64,000 nucleotides of DNA from Chryseobacterium vrystaatense (GTDB lineage Bacteria; Bacteroidota; Bacteroidia; Flavobacteriales; Weeksellaceae). The translations under genes and the position numbers were made by a program. Where the stretch lies: positions 310,001 through 374,000 of the forward strand of contig NZ_JPRI01000004.1 of the NCBI RefSeq assembly GCF_000737765.1, in the 5' to 3' direction. Position 1 is the stretch's first letter. Each line of letters opens with the position of its first letter. The notes under the pieces are model-generated. The model saw only the letters and a program-made list of their open reading frames with translations. It was not told the DNA's origin and did not search any database. Shown piece after piece: positions 26,448 to 35,169 of the stretch.

Positions 26448-26888
26448 TTAGTCAATAGACATCGGACTTAAAAATAATTCTGTAGAAAAGCTGAAACGCT
26501 CTCCTGTTGCCTCCATTTTTGCATTGATGGCAATTCTTACTTTCTTTTTGATCTCTGTGTGTTCTTTGGTATCGTAGCTGTGTTCTACAAATTGAATGTG
26601 GGCATCAACCTGTGCATGTACGATCCTTGGCTCATATTCCTGAATCTGCCTTCTTAGGCTTTTAATAAAAACATTCTCCCAAACGGCACTGGTAACTCCA
26701 TTATCGAATTCCAGGCTCCATACGTCGTTTCCATAATTGTCATCATATCGGTTCTCTCCTTTTTTGGTGGTGATCAGCAGCATGATATTGTGCGCAATGC
26801 TTTCGCCCATGTCGCAAATATCAATGCTCCCTCCCTCAGTCATGAGCGTTGAAGGCACAAAAGGCATTCTGTAATTTGGTGTATCCAT
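26448..26888 (-). CDS. tssE: type VI secretion baseplate protein TssE (GPW/gp25 family)
   Basis: Baseplate subunit homologous to phage T4 gp25, which anchors the tail sheath. The 146 residues show the gp25 pattern: SIAHNIMLLITTKKGENRYDD near 29-50, NDVWSLEF, then SLRRQIQEYEPRIVHAQVDA and a C-terminal strand pair. The sequence ENRYDDNYG is where many gp25 proteins have the conserved ERxxxPxxG-like turn. It is followed 25 bases on by tssF. Upstream, 26889-27000 carries no recognisable gene; the terminator of the permease gene separates the T6SS unit from it. Confidence 0.82.
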   Translation of the reverse strand: MDTPNYRMPFVPSTLMTEGGSIDICDMGESIAHNIMLLITTKKGENRYDDNYGNDVWSLEFDNGVTSAVWENVFIKSLRRQIQEYEPRIVHAQVDAHIQFVEHSYDTKEHTEIKKKVRIAINAKMEATGERFSFSTELFLSPMSID

Positions 26889-27000
26889 AGTCAGCTTCTT
26901 AATTTTTTACTTCATGGTCTAGTTGACTTAAAAAGAAGTACCAAAATACACATTTTCATGAAATAAATAGGAAAAGACATCAAAAATATTACGAAAACAA

Positions 27001-27026
27001 GGGCTTCCAGAATTGTCTGGAAGCCC
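27001..27026 (-). terminator. terminator after the amino acid permease gene
   Basis: Perfect 11-bp stem GGGCTTCCAGA/TCTGGAAGCCC with an ATTG loop, 31 bases past the permease stop. The T-tract on the minus strand is short (TTGTTTT), so it may be a strong but not complete terminator. Confidence 0.78.
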
Positions 27027-27057
27027 TGGAGTATTATTAATACCGTTCAATGTTATC

Positions 27058-28473
27058 TTATTGATCCGTTTGTTTTTTTCTGTTAATAAAGTAATAGACC
27101 GGAAGACCCAGTAATACCATTAAAAATCCAGGCCAGGTATATTGTTGTTTGTATATCAAAAGCAATACGCAGAATCCGGTTCCAATAAGAAGATAAATAA
27201 TCGGAGTTAACGGATAAAGCCATGTTTTGTAAGGTCTTTCAATATCAGGTTTTTTGAATCTTAAATAAATAACCCCGAAGACAGTAATCATATAAAACAG
27301 AACAATCACAAAAGAAATCATATCCAGCAGATTGCCATATTGCCCGCTCAGACAAAGTATTGAAGCCCAAATTCCCTGCATCCATAAAGCATTTGCCGGA
27401 ACTTCATTCTTATTGTTTTTCTCCGCTGAATTAAAAAACATACCGTCTTTTGCCATAGTCTGAAACACTCTCGCACCTGCCAGAATAAGCCCATTGTTAC
27501 ATCCAAATGTAGAAACCATCACAAGAACAGCAATAATAATCGTTCCGGCGCTGCCGAAAATATTCTGCGATGCTGCTACTGCAACCCTGTCATTGGTAGC
27601 AAAAGCGATACTTTCTCTGTCTAAAGCATTCAGGTATACAAAATTTACCGCCAGATAAAGGATCATTACAGCAGAAGTCCCGTAGATCATCGATTTAACG
27701 ATGTTTCTTTTTGGGTTTTCCACCTCTCCGGAAACAAAGGTTACACTTTCCCAAGCCACTGAGCTGAAGACTGAGCCTACCATTGCTGCAGCAATACCTC
27801 CAAGCAAAGTCATTCCACCGATGGGTTCCCAACCTTCTTTAAGAAAATTACCACTAATATCTTTTTTAAGATTACTAAACGAATCTAAGCCAAGACTGAA
27901 ATTTTCAGACATATGCGAAAAATCAACAAGGATGAATCCGGCAGCAATCAATCCCAATAAAGCAATTATTTTTGACCCTGTAAATATATTTTGAAGCAGC
28001 TTTCCACTTTGAACCCCTCTTGTATTAATATAAGTAAGTAAAAGAATAACCGCCATTGCCAGAATCTGTATCCATGTAATTTTGAATTCCCCGCTCTGAA
28101 AAAGTGGCGCTGCATCATTCAATGATGGTACAAGGTAAGCAGTAAATTTACCGAAAGCCATCGCTACTGCTGCAATAGTTCCTGTCTGAATCACCGTAAA
28201 CAGTCCCCATCCATAGAGGAATCCCATTCTTTTTCCGAAGATTTCCTTAAGATAGGTGTACTGCCCGCCTGCTTTTGGAAACAAAGCTGAAAGCTCTCCG
28301 TAGCTGATTGCAGCGGCTACCGTCATCACTCCGGTAATAATCCATACTATTACCAACCAGAAACCGGATCCAAGGTTCCGCATCATATCGGCACTCACAA
28401 TAAAGATCCCACTTCCGATCATAGAACCCATTACCAGCATAATGGCATCCCAAAGTTTCAGTTTTTTTTGCAT
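27058..28473 (-). CDS. APC-family amino acid permease
   Basis: Twelve-helix secondary transporter of the APC superfamily, 471 residues from ATG 28473 (a TTG two codons earlier is ignored). The first helix has the unwound substrate motif GSMIGSGIFIVS, and helix 6 contains SVAWESVTFVSGEVENPKRN, both characteristic of LAT/cationic amino acid transporters. The loop SYGELSALFPKAGGQYTYLKEIFG is the standard APC signature. Substrate is likely an amino acid; which one cannot be read. It faces the DUF4920 gene divergently across a 143-base promoter region. Confidence 0.88.
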   Translation of the reverse strand: MQKKLKLWDAIMLVMGSMIGSGIFIVSADMMRNLGSGFWLVIVWIITGVMTVAAAISYGELSALFPKAGGQYTYLKEIFGKRMGFLYGWGLFTVIQTGTIAAVAMAFGKFTAYLVPSLNDAAPLFQSGEFKITWIQILAMAVILLLTYINTRGVQSGKLLQNIFTGSKIIALLGLIAAGFILVDFSHMSENFSLGLDSFSNLKKDISGNFLKEGWEPIGGMTLLGGIAAAMVGSVFSSVAWESVTFVSGEVENPKRNIVKSMIYGTSAVMILYLAVNFVYLNALDRESIAFATNDRVAVAASQNIFGSAGTIIIAVLVMVSTFGCNNGLILAGARVFQTMAKDGMFFNSAEKNNKNEVPANALWMQGIWASILCLSGQYGNLLDMISFVIVLFYMITVFGVIYLRFKKPDIERPYKTWLYPLTPIIYLLIGTGFCVLLLIYKQQYTWPGFLMVLLGLPVYYFINRKKQTDQ

Positions 28474-28572
28474 AGTCAAGTATAGGGCTCAAATATAAAC
28501 AAATCTGTCATTCATTTTGAAATTTGTTTAAAATTTACTGCACCACCTGTTTTTTATCAACCTTTTATCGAA

Positions 28573-28601
28573 TTGTTATTCAATTTTAATTAGTACTTTT
28601 G
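28573..28601 (+). promoter_or_regulatory. promoter of the DUF4920 gene
   Basis: TTG at 28573-28575, 18 bases, then TACTTTTG at 28594-28601: a full Bacteroidota consensus. The apparent TTG start codon at 28599 is part of this element, so translation starts at the ATG 28617, leaving a leader of about 10 bases. Confidence 0.85.
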
Positions 28602-28616
28602 AAAAAAATATTAAAA

Positions 28617-29132
28617 ATGAAATTCAAGGCTATATTATTTGCTGCAGCAGTGAGTGTTTCAACTTTAGCTTTTGCACAGGAGACGTCACAGAAAAAGTTT
28701 GGACCACCGGCAGGAAATGCTGTTGTAGGTGATGCTTACGGAGCTGGAGTGGTTTCAACTTCAGAATCTAAAGCCATCACAGTAGATAAACTGAGCAAGA
28801 AGCTTAAAAAAGATAATAAAAAAGTGGAAGGTGTAGCAGTTAAGGGAAAAGTAACTGATGTTTGTGAGAAAAAAGGATGCTGGCTTACCATCCAAACTGA
28901 AGATAACTCTCAGTTTTTCGTAAAGATGAAAGATTATGCATTCTTTGTACCTACCGCATTAAAGGGTAAAACAGTAGTACTTGAAGGAACTGCAGAAAGA
29001 AAAGTAACCTCAATAGACGAACAAAAACATTATGCCGAGGATGCTAAAAAGCCTCAGGCTGAAATTGATGCTATCACAACGCCTAAAGAAGAGATTAGAT
29101 TTGTAGCCAATGGAATCAAAGTGGTGAACTAA
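28617..29132 (+). CDS. DUF4920 secreted protein
   Basis: Protein of 171 residues from ATG 28617. A signal peptide MKFKAILFAAAVSVSTLAFAQ (cleavage after about residue 20) sends it to the periplasm. The mature part holds an OB-fold-like core: GVAVKGKVTDVCEKKGCWLTI with two cysteines, then FFVKMKDYAFFVPTALKGKT and VLEGTAERK, which is the DUF4920 pattern. The two cysteines flanking KKG could bind metal or form a disulfide. Function unknown. It is a single-gene unit with a consensus promoter and strong terminator. Confidence 0.85.
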   Translation: MKFKAILFAAAVSVSTLAFAQETSQKKFGPPAGNAVVGDAYGAGVVSTSESKAITVDKLSKKLKKDNKKVEGVAVKGKVTDVCEKKGCWLTIQTEDNSQFFVKMKDYAFFVPTALKGKTVVLEGTAERKVTSIDEQKHYAEDAKKPQAEIDAITTPKEEIRFVANGIKVVN

Positions 29133-29152
29133 TTTTTATCAACATAAAAAAT

Positions 29153-29187
29153 AACGACCTCAAAAAGCAGTACTTTTTGAGGTCGTT
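29153..29187. terminator. bidirectional terminator between DUF4920 and M14 peptidase genes
   Basis: Perfect 15-bp stem AACGACCTCAAAAAG/CTTTTTGAGGTCGTT with a 5-base loop, flanked by A and T tracts on both sides. Confidence 0.92.
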
Positions 29188-29209
29188 TTCTTTTACACAA
29201 TCCGTTTTT

Positions 29210-30319
29210 CTAGTCTTCTATCTTAAATTCCGCTACGGCATCAAGTTTTGGATATTTGGTAGCCGCAACAAATCTCTTACCTGTACAGTCTACTTCCAGC
29301 CAGCCTTTTCTTTTTTTCACATCTCCCACTTCCATTACGAAAGGAACAAAAGATATTTCATCTTTTCCCTCTTCTATAATTTCACGGTACTGAACAGCAA
29401 CATCAAGAATGCATTCATGATCTGTATTCAGTTTTACATTTCTGTATATAATATCATAGTGTGTCTCCTGGTTTTCCGGAATTTCAAGATATTTCTCCCA
29501 TCCTTCAATACCAGAGTCCAGTTCACTGATAGCTTTTAATGCATAATATAAAGCAACCGTGTAATATTTTCTGGTACCTTTCCTTGTATAATCATCTGCG
29601 AAATGACCTCCTTCAAATAAAATTGTCGGCATTCCTGCTTTAATAAAGTTATCTCCCGTAGAAGTTGGATAAAACTCATCAGAATATCGTCCGATTTGAT
29701 TTGGAATTAATTCTTTGAGATGTTCATAAATCCTTCCTATTACAGCCATACATTTTTTCCTGTTATCTGTTATGGTACGTTCTTCATTTTCTGAAGGCGC
29801 CAAAAATGAGAGTGTAGCAGGGTGTATACCATCTGTCGTAAAAATCGTTCTCTGCTCATGCAAGTTCAGTGCATAGTTATATTTACCTGAAGCAACAGCT
29901 TTCTTAAGAAATTTTATTTCTCTGCTGGATTCATTATGGAAGTCTCTGTTCAAGTCAATATCTCCTGCGTTCAGTCTGGTCCATCTTTCAGATCCATCCG
30001 GATTAAGCATAAAAATAAATTCGAGGCTGATCTTAGTAAAAAGCTCTTCTTTCATTTCCGGAACCTTATCCAAAGTTTCCAAAAGATCGAGCATAGCATG
30101 GGTAGCGTTTGACTCATTACCGTGCATTTGTGACCATGCAAGAACTTTAATAGTTCCGGTTCCGATGCTTAACTGATAAATAGGTTTATCTAAATATGAT
30201 CTTCCGATCTCCTGAATATAATCGCTGAGATTTGTCTGTAGGTAAGAAAATAATTTTTCAGGGGAAATATAGCGGTTTACAAAATTAGGATTGGGAGAAT
30301 AGATCTGTTCAAAATTCAT
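29210..30319 (-). CDS. M14-family zinc carboxypeptidase
   Basis: Metallopeptidase-like protein of 369 residues from the ATG at 30319; the longer open frame upstream has no family similarity. The zinc site is complete: H66 and E69 in MHGNE, H154 in NLHEQ, with N124-R125 in DLNRDF binding the substrate carboxylate and E236 in LFEGGH as general base. These are the M14 (carboxypeptidase A-like) residues in the right order. No signal peptide is present, so it is likely cytoplasmic. Its substrate may be a peptide or an N-acyl amino acid. Single gene facing the AT-rich region before the XRE gene. Confidence 0.85.
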   Translation of the reverse strand: MNFEQIYSPNPNFVNRYISPEKLFSYLQTNLSDYIQEIGRSYLDKPIYQLSIGTGTIKVLAWSQMHGNESNATHAMLDLLETLDKVPEMKEELFTKISLEFIFMLNPDGSERWTRLNAGDIDLNRDFHNESSREIKFLKKAVASGKYNYALNLHEQRTIFTTDGIHPATLSFLAPSENEERTITDNRKKCMAVIGRIYEHLKELIPNQIGRYSDEFYPTSTGDNFIKAGMPTILFEGGHFADDYTRKGTRKYYTVALYYALKAISELDSGIEGWEKYLEIPENQETHYDIIYRNVKLNTDHECILDVAVQYREIIEEGKDEISFVPFVMEVGDVKKRKGWLEVDCTGKRFVAATKYPKLDAVAEFKIED

Positions 30320-31102
30320 TATAAATAATTTACAAGAGTCAAATTTAATGATTTTTAGACAAAAAGCATTGGTTAACATTTGTAATTTCACCAAACAGAC
30401 CGTACTGCCATTTTGTCTGTTGATAAAATTGTTAATTGAATATAACCTAAACATATTAATTCATATACCTTATTTTCAGTTATTTACAAGATTTATCTAA
30501 ACAATATTTACAACATTGCTTTAAGTGACAAAAAGCCTATTACTCTGTAAATAAGGGTATTATTATTAAACGTCATTGCTGTGGAAAACTTAGTTGAATA
30601 ATGCTATATACAAATGTAAATTGACTTCTTTTTGTATTCTATCTATGAAATTCAATTTACTTTAGCTTCATTAGCTCTACATCTTGGTCATTTCAAATAC
30701 TAAAATGCTTTTACAACAAAGAGTACAGATTGAAAGCTTGCATAATACTGATGATTAGCCATTTAAATGGTTAATTTACATCTGTATACTGCAAAAAAAG
30801 GTCTTATATGATCTAAAAAAACCTATTCCATGAAATATTCAATAATTAGGAATTTACATTTGACAACACTAGTAATCAGACATTTATTGGTTAATTAACG
30901 TTTAGATAAGTATTTTAATAATTCTTTCACTCTTAGCACTCAACAAAAATGATCAAAGAAATTAGACGCTTATAAAAAGTTGTTTACTTTGTTAAATAGT
31001 GGTGTAATCAAAAGATAAATACTCTAAATAACTGTAAATAATCACGTTATATCTGTTTACATCTGTATACTGATGAAATTAAACAGAATTTACTTTTGTG
31101 AT
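30320..31102. other. AT-rich non-coding region with repeated palindromes
   Basis: About 780 bases without any supported gene on either strand. It is markedly more AT-rich than its surroundings and contains several near-identical sequences of the form TTTACATnTGTA, listed separately. No tRNA, IS end or T-run terminator is seen. It separates the M14 gene from the XRE gene, which point away from each other, so it must at least hold both promoters. Confidence 0.6.
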
Positions 31103-31135
31103 TTGTTTGTGTAAATTATATTGTTTACATTTGTA
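30609..31135. repeat. four TACA-N2-TGTA palindromes upstream of the XRE gene
   Basis: Palindromes at 30609-30618, 30777-30786, 31058-31067 and 31126-31135. The second and third share a longer identical sequence (TTTACATCTGTATACTG). A degenerate copy lies near 30855. The last copy coincides with the -7 promoter element of the XRE gene. They look like operator sites for a dimeric regulator, most simply the XRE protein itself; this is inference. Confidence 0.55.
31103..31133 (+). promoter_or_regulatory. promoter of the XRE regulator gene
   Basis: TTG at 31103-31105, 20 bases, and TACATTTG at 31126-31133. The -7 element lies inside the fourth palindrome, so a protein bound there would block transcription. 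The ATG follows 24 bases downstream. Confidence 0.65.
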
Positions 31136-31157
31136 ACACAATTGACAACTTAGTTTT

Positions 31158-31694
31158 ATGAGTTTAAACGAAAGAATTTCCAAAGTTATTGAGTATTCCA
31201 ATCTCAGCCCTTCCGAGTTTGCAGATGAGATTGATGTGCAGCGTTCTTCCATTTCCCATATTACTTCAGGAAGAAACAAGCCGTCTCTTGAATTTGTCAT
31301 TAAGATCAAATCCAGTTTTCCCGAAATCCTTTGGGATTGGTTGATAACTGGTGAAGGTGAAATGCTGAAGTCAGAATTACCGGAAACAGAATCATCAAAT
31401 GAAGAACAACCCACTGATGACAAAGTGAGACCTACTCCGCTCCCCGACCTCTTTACTATGATGAAGGATGATGATGACTTTGGAACAGAAGACGTAAGTG
31501 AGTCTGTGAAAGAGAGCCCACGAGAATCGTTTATACCACCACCTTATAAGACTCAGGAAAATATAACAGATTCTCAGCGATTAGAAAATTCTAAAGATCA
31601 TATCATAAGTCAAGCTATTGGTAATCAAGAAAATAAGATTAAAAGAATTGTTCTGTTCTATGAAAATGGAAAATTTGAAAGTTTTGAGCCATAA
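31158..31694 (+). CDS. XRE-family helix-turn-helix regulator
   Basis: Protein of 178 residues. Residues 1-62 are a Cro/C1-type HTH: NERISKVIEYSNLSPSEFAD, then the recognition part VQRSSISHITSGRNKPSLEF and EILWDWLITGEGEM, the last being typical of flavobacterial XRE proteins. From about residue 70 to 150 the chain is acidic and low-complexity with many Ser, Glu, Asp and Pro, followed by a short C-terminal strand (KRIVLFYENGKFESF). This linker-plus-tail form suggests a DNA-binding repressor with a small effector or dimer element. The nearby palindromes make autoregulation likely. Confidence 0.85.
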   Translation: MSLNERISKVIEYSNLSPSEFADEIDVQRSSISHITSGRNKPSLEFVIKIKSSFPEILWDWLITGEGEMLKSELPETESSNEEQPTDDKVRPTPLPDLFTMMKDDDDFGTEDVSESVKESPRESFIPPPYKTQENITDSQRLENSKDHIISQAIGNQENKIKRIVLFYENGKFESFEP

Positions 31695-31699
31695 AAAAA

Positions 31700-31722
31700 C
31701 CTGATCATAGAAAATGATCAGG
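31700..31722. terminator. terminator between the XRE and T9SS protein genes
   Basis: Stem CCTGATCAT/ATGATCAGG with an AGAAA loop, immediately past the XRE stop and preceded by an A-run; A/T tracts on both sides allow use by both convergent genes. Confidence 0.85.
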
Positions 31723-31752
31723 ATAAAAAATATTTGAAGAAGAAAACTAAAG

Positions 31753-32772
31753 CTATTGCTTTATTAATTTTGTGATTTTTGTAAGCCCACCTTCATTCTT
31801 TATTTTCAGAATGTAAATTCCTTTTGGCAGATCTGAAACATTATACTCTTCGGAACTTTTTATTGTTTTCAACAATTTTCCTGAAGTATCTATAATTTCG
31901 ATAGAACTTATTTTGAGCTTTTCAGGATTGTTAATTCTGAAATTATCTTTTACCGGATTAGGATAAACCTGAACTCTGTTATCATATTGCATGGTCTCCT
32001 GTGTACCCAATGTTGTAGATGTAAAGGTAATTACAAAAGGCATATCCAAAGGATAATCCGGAGCACTCGTAGGGTTTCCATTATCTATTATAGGAGCCCA
32101 GGTTCCCAGAACAGCATCAAACTGTTTGGCATTAAAAGTGGGAAGCCCCCTGTTTCCTACAATAGTAACCGGAGGTAAAAAGCCACCACTGGCAGTAACG
32201 ACGTTTTGCAACTGATATTTTACCCAATATGTTCCGGGATTTAAAGTAGTTGGAGTACTAGCAGTAACTTTCCATACCTTTCTGGTTGTTCCTGGTAAAG
32301 CATTCACTGGTACCGAACTGTTTCCGGTTCTGTACATATTGGCATCTGCTCCGACACTGAATCTGTTGGTTGTATCATCTCCGTAAACACTTACAGCGCC
32401 TGCTACCGACGGATCTGAGCTAAAAATATTAACCCTGACCGTATTAAAAGGAGCGGTTGTCCCTGTATAATTAGTCTGATAGGCAAAAAAGTCAATGGTA
32501 GTAACCTGCCAGCTTGATCCTGCTGGAACTGTAAAATCATCTGCAATAAAAAAACTTGCAGCAGCAGAACTGAATGTTCCTCCCAATCCAAGACTGGTAT
32601 TAGACTCTGTTGTATTTCCTGTATTATTCTGAAGCTCAGACCAGGTATATCCTGCAGGTGCAGCAGTCCCGTTTTTTGAGGTTGCCCCCGTACTTAAACC
32701 TCCATTACTGTAGGTTTGTGCTAAGGTAAAGTTTACTGCCATCAAGGCAGCAATGAGTAATGTTTTTTTCAT
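31753..32772 (-). CDS. T9SS-secreted protein with type A sorting domain
   Basis: Protein of 339 residues. A signal peptide (MKKTLLIAALMAVNFTLAQ) starts it, the middle is rich in Ser, Thr, Gly and Asn with a beta-sandwich look, and the last 75 residues form a type A C-terminal sorting domain: VQVYPNPVKDNFRI, IEIIDTSGKLLKTI, LPKGIYILKI and the basic end KLIKQ. It should be exported by Sec, moved across the outer membrane by T9SS and anchored or released. The function of the middle region is not recognised. It has a full-consensus promoter. Confidence 0.88.
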   Translation of the reverse strand: MKKTLLIAALMAVNFTLAQTYSNGGLSTGATSKNGTAAPAGYTWSELQNNTGNTTESNTSLGLGGTFSSAAASFFIADDFTVPAGSSWQVTTIDFFAYQTNYTGTTAPFNTVRVNIFSSDPSVAGAVSVYGDDTTNRFSVGADANMYRTGNSSVPVNALPGTTRKVWKVTASTPTTLNPGTYWVKYQLQNVVTASGGFLPPVTIVGNRGLPTFNAKQFDAVLGTWAPIIDNGNPTSAPDYPLDMPFVITFTSTTLGTQETMQYDNRVQVYPNPVKDNFRINNPEKLKISSIEIIDTSGKLLKTIKSSEEYNVSDLPKGIYILKIKNEGGLTKITKLIKQ

Positions 32773-32795
32773 ATATTAGTTTTTATTTGTTTTAC

Positions 32796-32826
32796 CAAAT
32801 ATAGATCATTGCAATTAATTAAACAA
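32796..32826 (-). promoter_or_regulatory. promoter of the T9SS protein gene at 31753-32772
   Basis: Minus-strand TTG at 32824-32826, 20 bases, then TATATTTG at 32796-32803, both matching the Bacteroidota consensus; the ATG is 23 bases downstream. Confidence 0.8.
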
Positions 32827-32949
32827 TAAAAAGTTCATATTTTTAACATATATACAATCTATTTTATATTTATTAGAATATTCAACAATAGAGGCTAACT
32901 ATTGAAATTCATTACTCACATCATATTTTACTATACATCTATATATAAA

Positions 32950-32979
32950 AAATAGACCTGCAATTCTGCAGGTCTATTT
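32950..32979 (-). terminator. terminator after the proline dehydrogenase gene
   Basis: Perfect 13-bp stem AAATAGACCTGCA/TGCAGGTCTATTT with an ATTC loop, 19 bases past the stop, with T residues following on the minus strand. Confidence 0.9.
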
Positions 32980-32998
32980 GTGTATTTATTCTATATTA

Positions 32999-34165
32999 CT
33001 ATTTTTTACGTCTCTCCAGCTCTTTTTTAATAAGACCTAATTCTCTTCCTGTTTGTCCGGCCACGGAAGTATTTTCCCGTGCTCTTCTTGTAAGATATGG
33101 TACAACATCTTTTACTGGTCCATACGGAAGATATTTAGCCACATTATAGCCTTTATCTGATAGATAGAAGGAAATATTATCACTCATTCCGTAAAGTTGT
33201 CCAAAATAGATGTGTGGATTCCCGTTTTCAAGAGATTTGGACTTCATCTTATCCATGATCAGTTCAGATGAGATCTCATTATGAGTCCCAAAAAATGCCG
33301 ATACTTTGTCAAGATGATTCATAACGAAATCGATCCCCGCATTATAATTCTTATCTGAAGATTCTTTGTTTGGCTGAATCGGGTCCGGATATCCCTTTTC
33401 CGCGGCTCTTGCTCTTTCTTTCTCCATGTAAGCACCACGAACGATCTTGTACCCGATAAAATAATTCTTTTCTCTTGCTCTCTGAAGATTTTCTTCCATA
33501 TATTCCAGTCTACCCGTTCTGTACATTTGAATGGTATTCCAAACGATCGGTTTTTCCTGATTATATTTCTCCATCATCTCCTCACAAAGGTGATCTGCCG
33601 CATCCTGCATCCAGGTTTCTTCAGCATCTATCATCACTTTCTTATCATTTTCATGGCAAAGAGCACATACTTCATCAAATCTTTTTACAACTCTCGCCCA
33701 TTCTTCCTTTTGACTGGAAGTAAGTTCAGCACCTTTTCCGACAGCTTCATAAAGATCAATTCTTCCAAAAGCGGTAGGTTTAAACACGATAAAAGGAATA
33801 GCAGGATTTCCAACTGAAAATCTGATGATATCCTTAATCTCTTTACATACTGCATCGAAAGTTTCCTCATCTTCCTTACCTTCAATTGAGTAATCAAAAA
33901 TACTTCCTACTCCTCTCTTGAAAAGCTGTTTCACCACTTTCATACTCTCTTCCCTCGTTTCTCCTCCGCAGAACTGCTCAAATAATGTGCTTTTTACAAT
34001 TCCGGTCACGAATGGAAAATTATTATGTACTGTAAAATTAAGAACAGAAGTTCCAAGGCTGGTAAGAGCAGGCTGTTCAATCATTTTAAACATCCAGTAC
34101 GCCTTTCTCAATTGTGCATCAGACTTGTCTGCAAATGCAACTTTAGTATCGTTAAAAATGGGCAT
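32999..34165 (-). CDS. proline dehydrogenase (monofunctional)
   Basis: FAD enzyme that oxidises proline to 1-pyrroline-5-carboxylate and passes electrons to the quinone pool; first step of proline use. The 388 residues show the PRODH barrel motifs: MIDAEETWMQDAAD near 180, TIQMYRTGRLEYMEENL, GYKIVRGAYMEKERARA near 240 (substrate arginine region), FGTHNEIS and the C-terminal YLPYGPVKDVVPYLTRRARENT, which contacts proline. It lacks the aldehyde dehydrogenase part of PutA, so the second step needs another gene. A -7 element precedes the ATG at 34165. Confidence 0.93.
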   Translation of the reverse strand: MPIFNDTKVAFADKSDAQLRKAYWMFKMIEQPALTSLGTSVLNFTVHNNFPFVTGIVKSTLFEQFCGGETREESMKVVKQLFKRGVGSIFDYSIEGKEDEETFDAVCKEIKDIIRFSVGNPAIPFIVFKPTAFGRIDLYEAVGKGAELTSSQKEEWARVVKRFDEVCALCHENDKKVMIDAEETWMQDAADHLCEEMMEKYNQEKPIVWNTIQMYRTGRLEYMEENLQRAREKNYFIGYKIVRGAYMEKERARAAEKGYPDPIQPNKESSDKNYNAGIDFVMNHLDKVSAFFGTHNEISSELIMDKMKSKSLENGNPHIYFGQLYGMSDNISFYLSDKGYNVAKYLPYGPVKDVVPYLTRRARENTSVAGQTGRELGLIKKELERRKK

Positions 34166-34189
34166 TCCTTTTTATTAAATTTAGTTTTG

Positions 34190-34197
34190 CAAAGGTA
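34190..34197 (-). promoter_or_regulatory. -7 promoter element of the proline dehydrogenase gene
   Basis: TACCTTTG on the minus strand, an exact TAnnTTTG match 24 bases before the ATG; no obvious -33 TTG. Confidence 0.55.
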
Positions 34198-34229
34198 ATA
34201 ATAACCTCAGTTTATTTAAAGAAATTTTT

Positions 34230-35159
34230 CTATAATTTGTTCTCAATTCCATTCAAAAGCATTGCCATAATTCCTACAAAAACCCAAAACCTTAAAATGT
34301 TGAGTGTGAAGAATTTACTTTTCCTTGAAGAATCAAGCAAAAGATAAATACAGAGAATCATTACAAACAGACCACCCGTAAAGTAATAAGCCATAAAGCC
34401 TGTGATCCCTGTTTTGAGAATAAGTTTCATAGAAACCGCCATCGTAATGATCAGTAAAGAAATAATGATGATTTGTGTATTTCTGCTTTTGAAAAAGTTA
34501 GGAATTGTTGTATATCCGAACGCTTTGTCCACACTTTTGGTAAGCATATCTTTTACAATATCAATACACAGAAGAATCAGGAAAAGAAAAATAGCCATTA
34601 ACAACACCTTTTTGGAAAAGGTTTCATAGTATACCATCATTCCAAAAAACGGATATAACGTAAGACTTACAAAAGTAAGATTATTGATGATCAGCAAACG
34701 GCTCAGTTTGTGACTGTAAAACCACATAAAAAACTGATATACCAAAAAAAAAGCGAAAACTTTATGGGAGATCATCCATGCTACACCAAGAGAAATTGCG
34801 GTAAGAGCCAGATAGGCATATAAAAAATATTTTTGCTTTATAAAACTCTGGATCCTGGTCCTGAAAGGTTTTACTACATGATCTTTTTCAAGATCATAAA
34901 ACTGATTGATAATCCCGCCGGCCAGAATAGTAATCACTGTACAGAAAATAATGCCGTGTACTTTAAAATCAAAGACAAAATTTCTAAAGGTTTCATCCTG
35001 ATTGAAAAGGAAAAAAGTAGAAACATACAGTGCGAAAGTAAGCAGTATAGCGACAAAAAATCTTGCACCAATCAGAAAGCCTACAAATTGTGATAATCTG
35101 TAAAATATAGATTTAGAGATGTAATTTTTGGATTGGAAATTTTCTTTTTCAGAATTCAT
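34230..35159 (-). CDS. UbiA-family prenyltransferase
   Basis: Membrane prenyltransferase of 309 residues with eight or nine hydrophobic helices. The first polyprenyl-diphosphate motif reads NQFYDLEKDHVVKPFR at about 85-100, close to the family NDxxDxxxDxxxxP. The second motif (DIVKDMLTKSVDKAFGYTT near 203) is also recognisable. This form resembles the geranylgeranylglycerol-phosphate transferase branch, but acceptor and product are not determined. It begins 10 bases after the mevalonate kinase stop, so both are probably co-expressed, consistent with isoprenoid metabolism. It is distinct from the true menA at 11384. Confidence 0.83.
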   Translation of the reverse strand: MNSEKENFQSKNYISKSIFYRLSQFVGFLIGARFFVAILLTFALYVSTFFLFNQDETFRNFVFDFKVHGIIFCTVITILAGGIINQFYDLEKDHVVKPFRTRIQSFIKQKYFLYAYLALTAISLGVAWMISHKVFAFFLVYQFFMWFYSHKLSRLLIINNLTFVSLTLYPFFGMMVYYETFSKKVLLMAIFLFLILLCIDIVKDMLTKSVDKAFGYTTIPNFFKSRNTQIIIISLLIITMAVSMKLILKTGITGFMAYYFTGGLFVMILCIYLLLDSSRKSKFFTLNILRFWVFVGIMAMLLNGIENKL

Positions 35160-35169
35160 TCCGATCTCT

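Noticed and set aside
30320..31102. Replication origin or centromere-like region
   Set aside because: AT-rich and palindromic, but no DnaA boxes of usual form and no dnaA or parAB gene nearby; regulatory DNA for the XRE gene is simpler.
31079..31423. 114-codon minus-strand ORF over the XRE gene
   Set aside because: Antisense shadow of a clear HTH protein; no similarity and no promoter.
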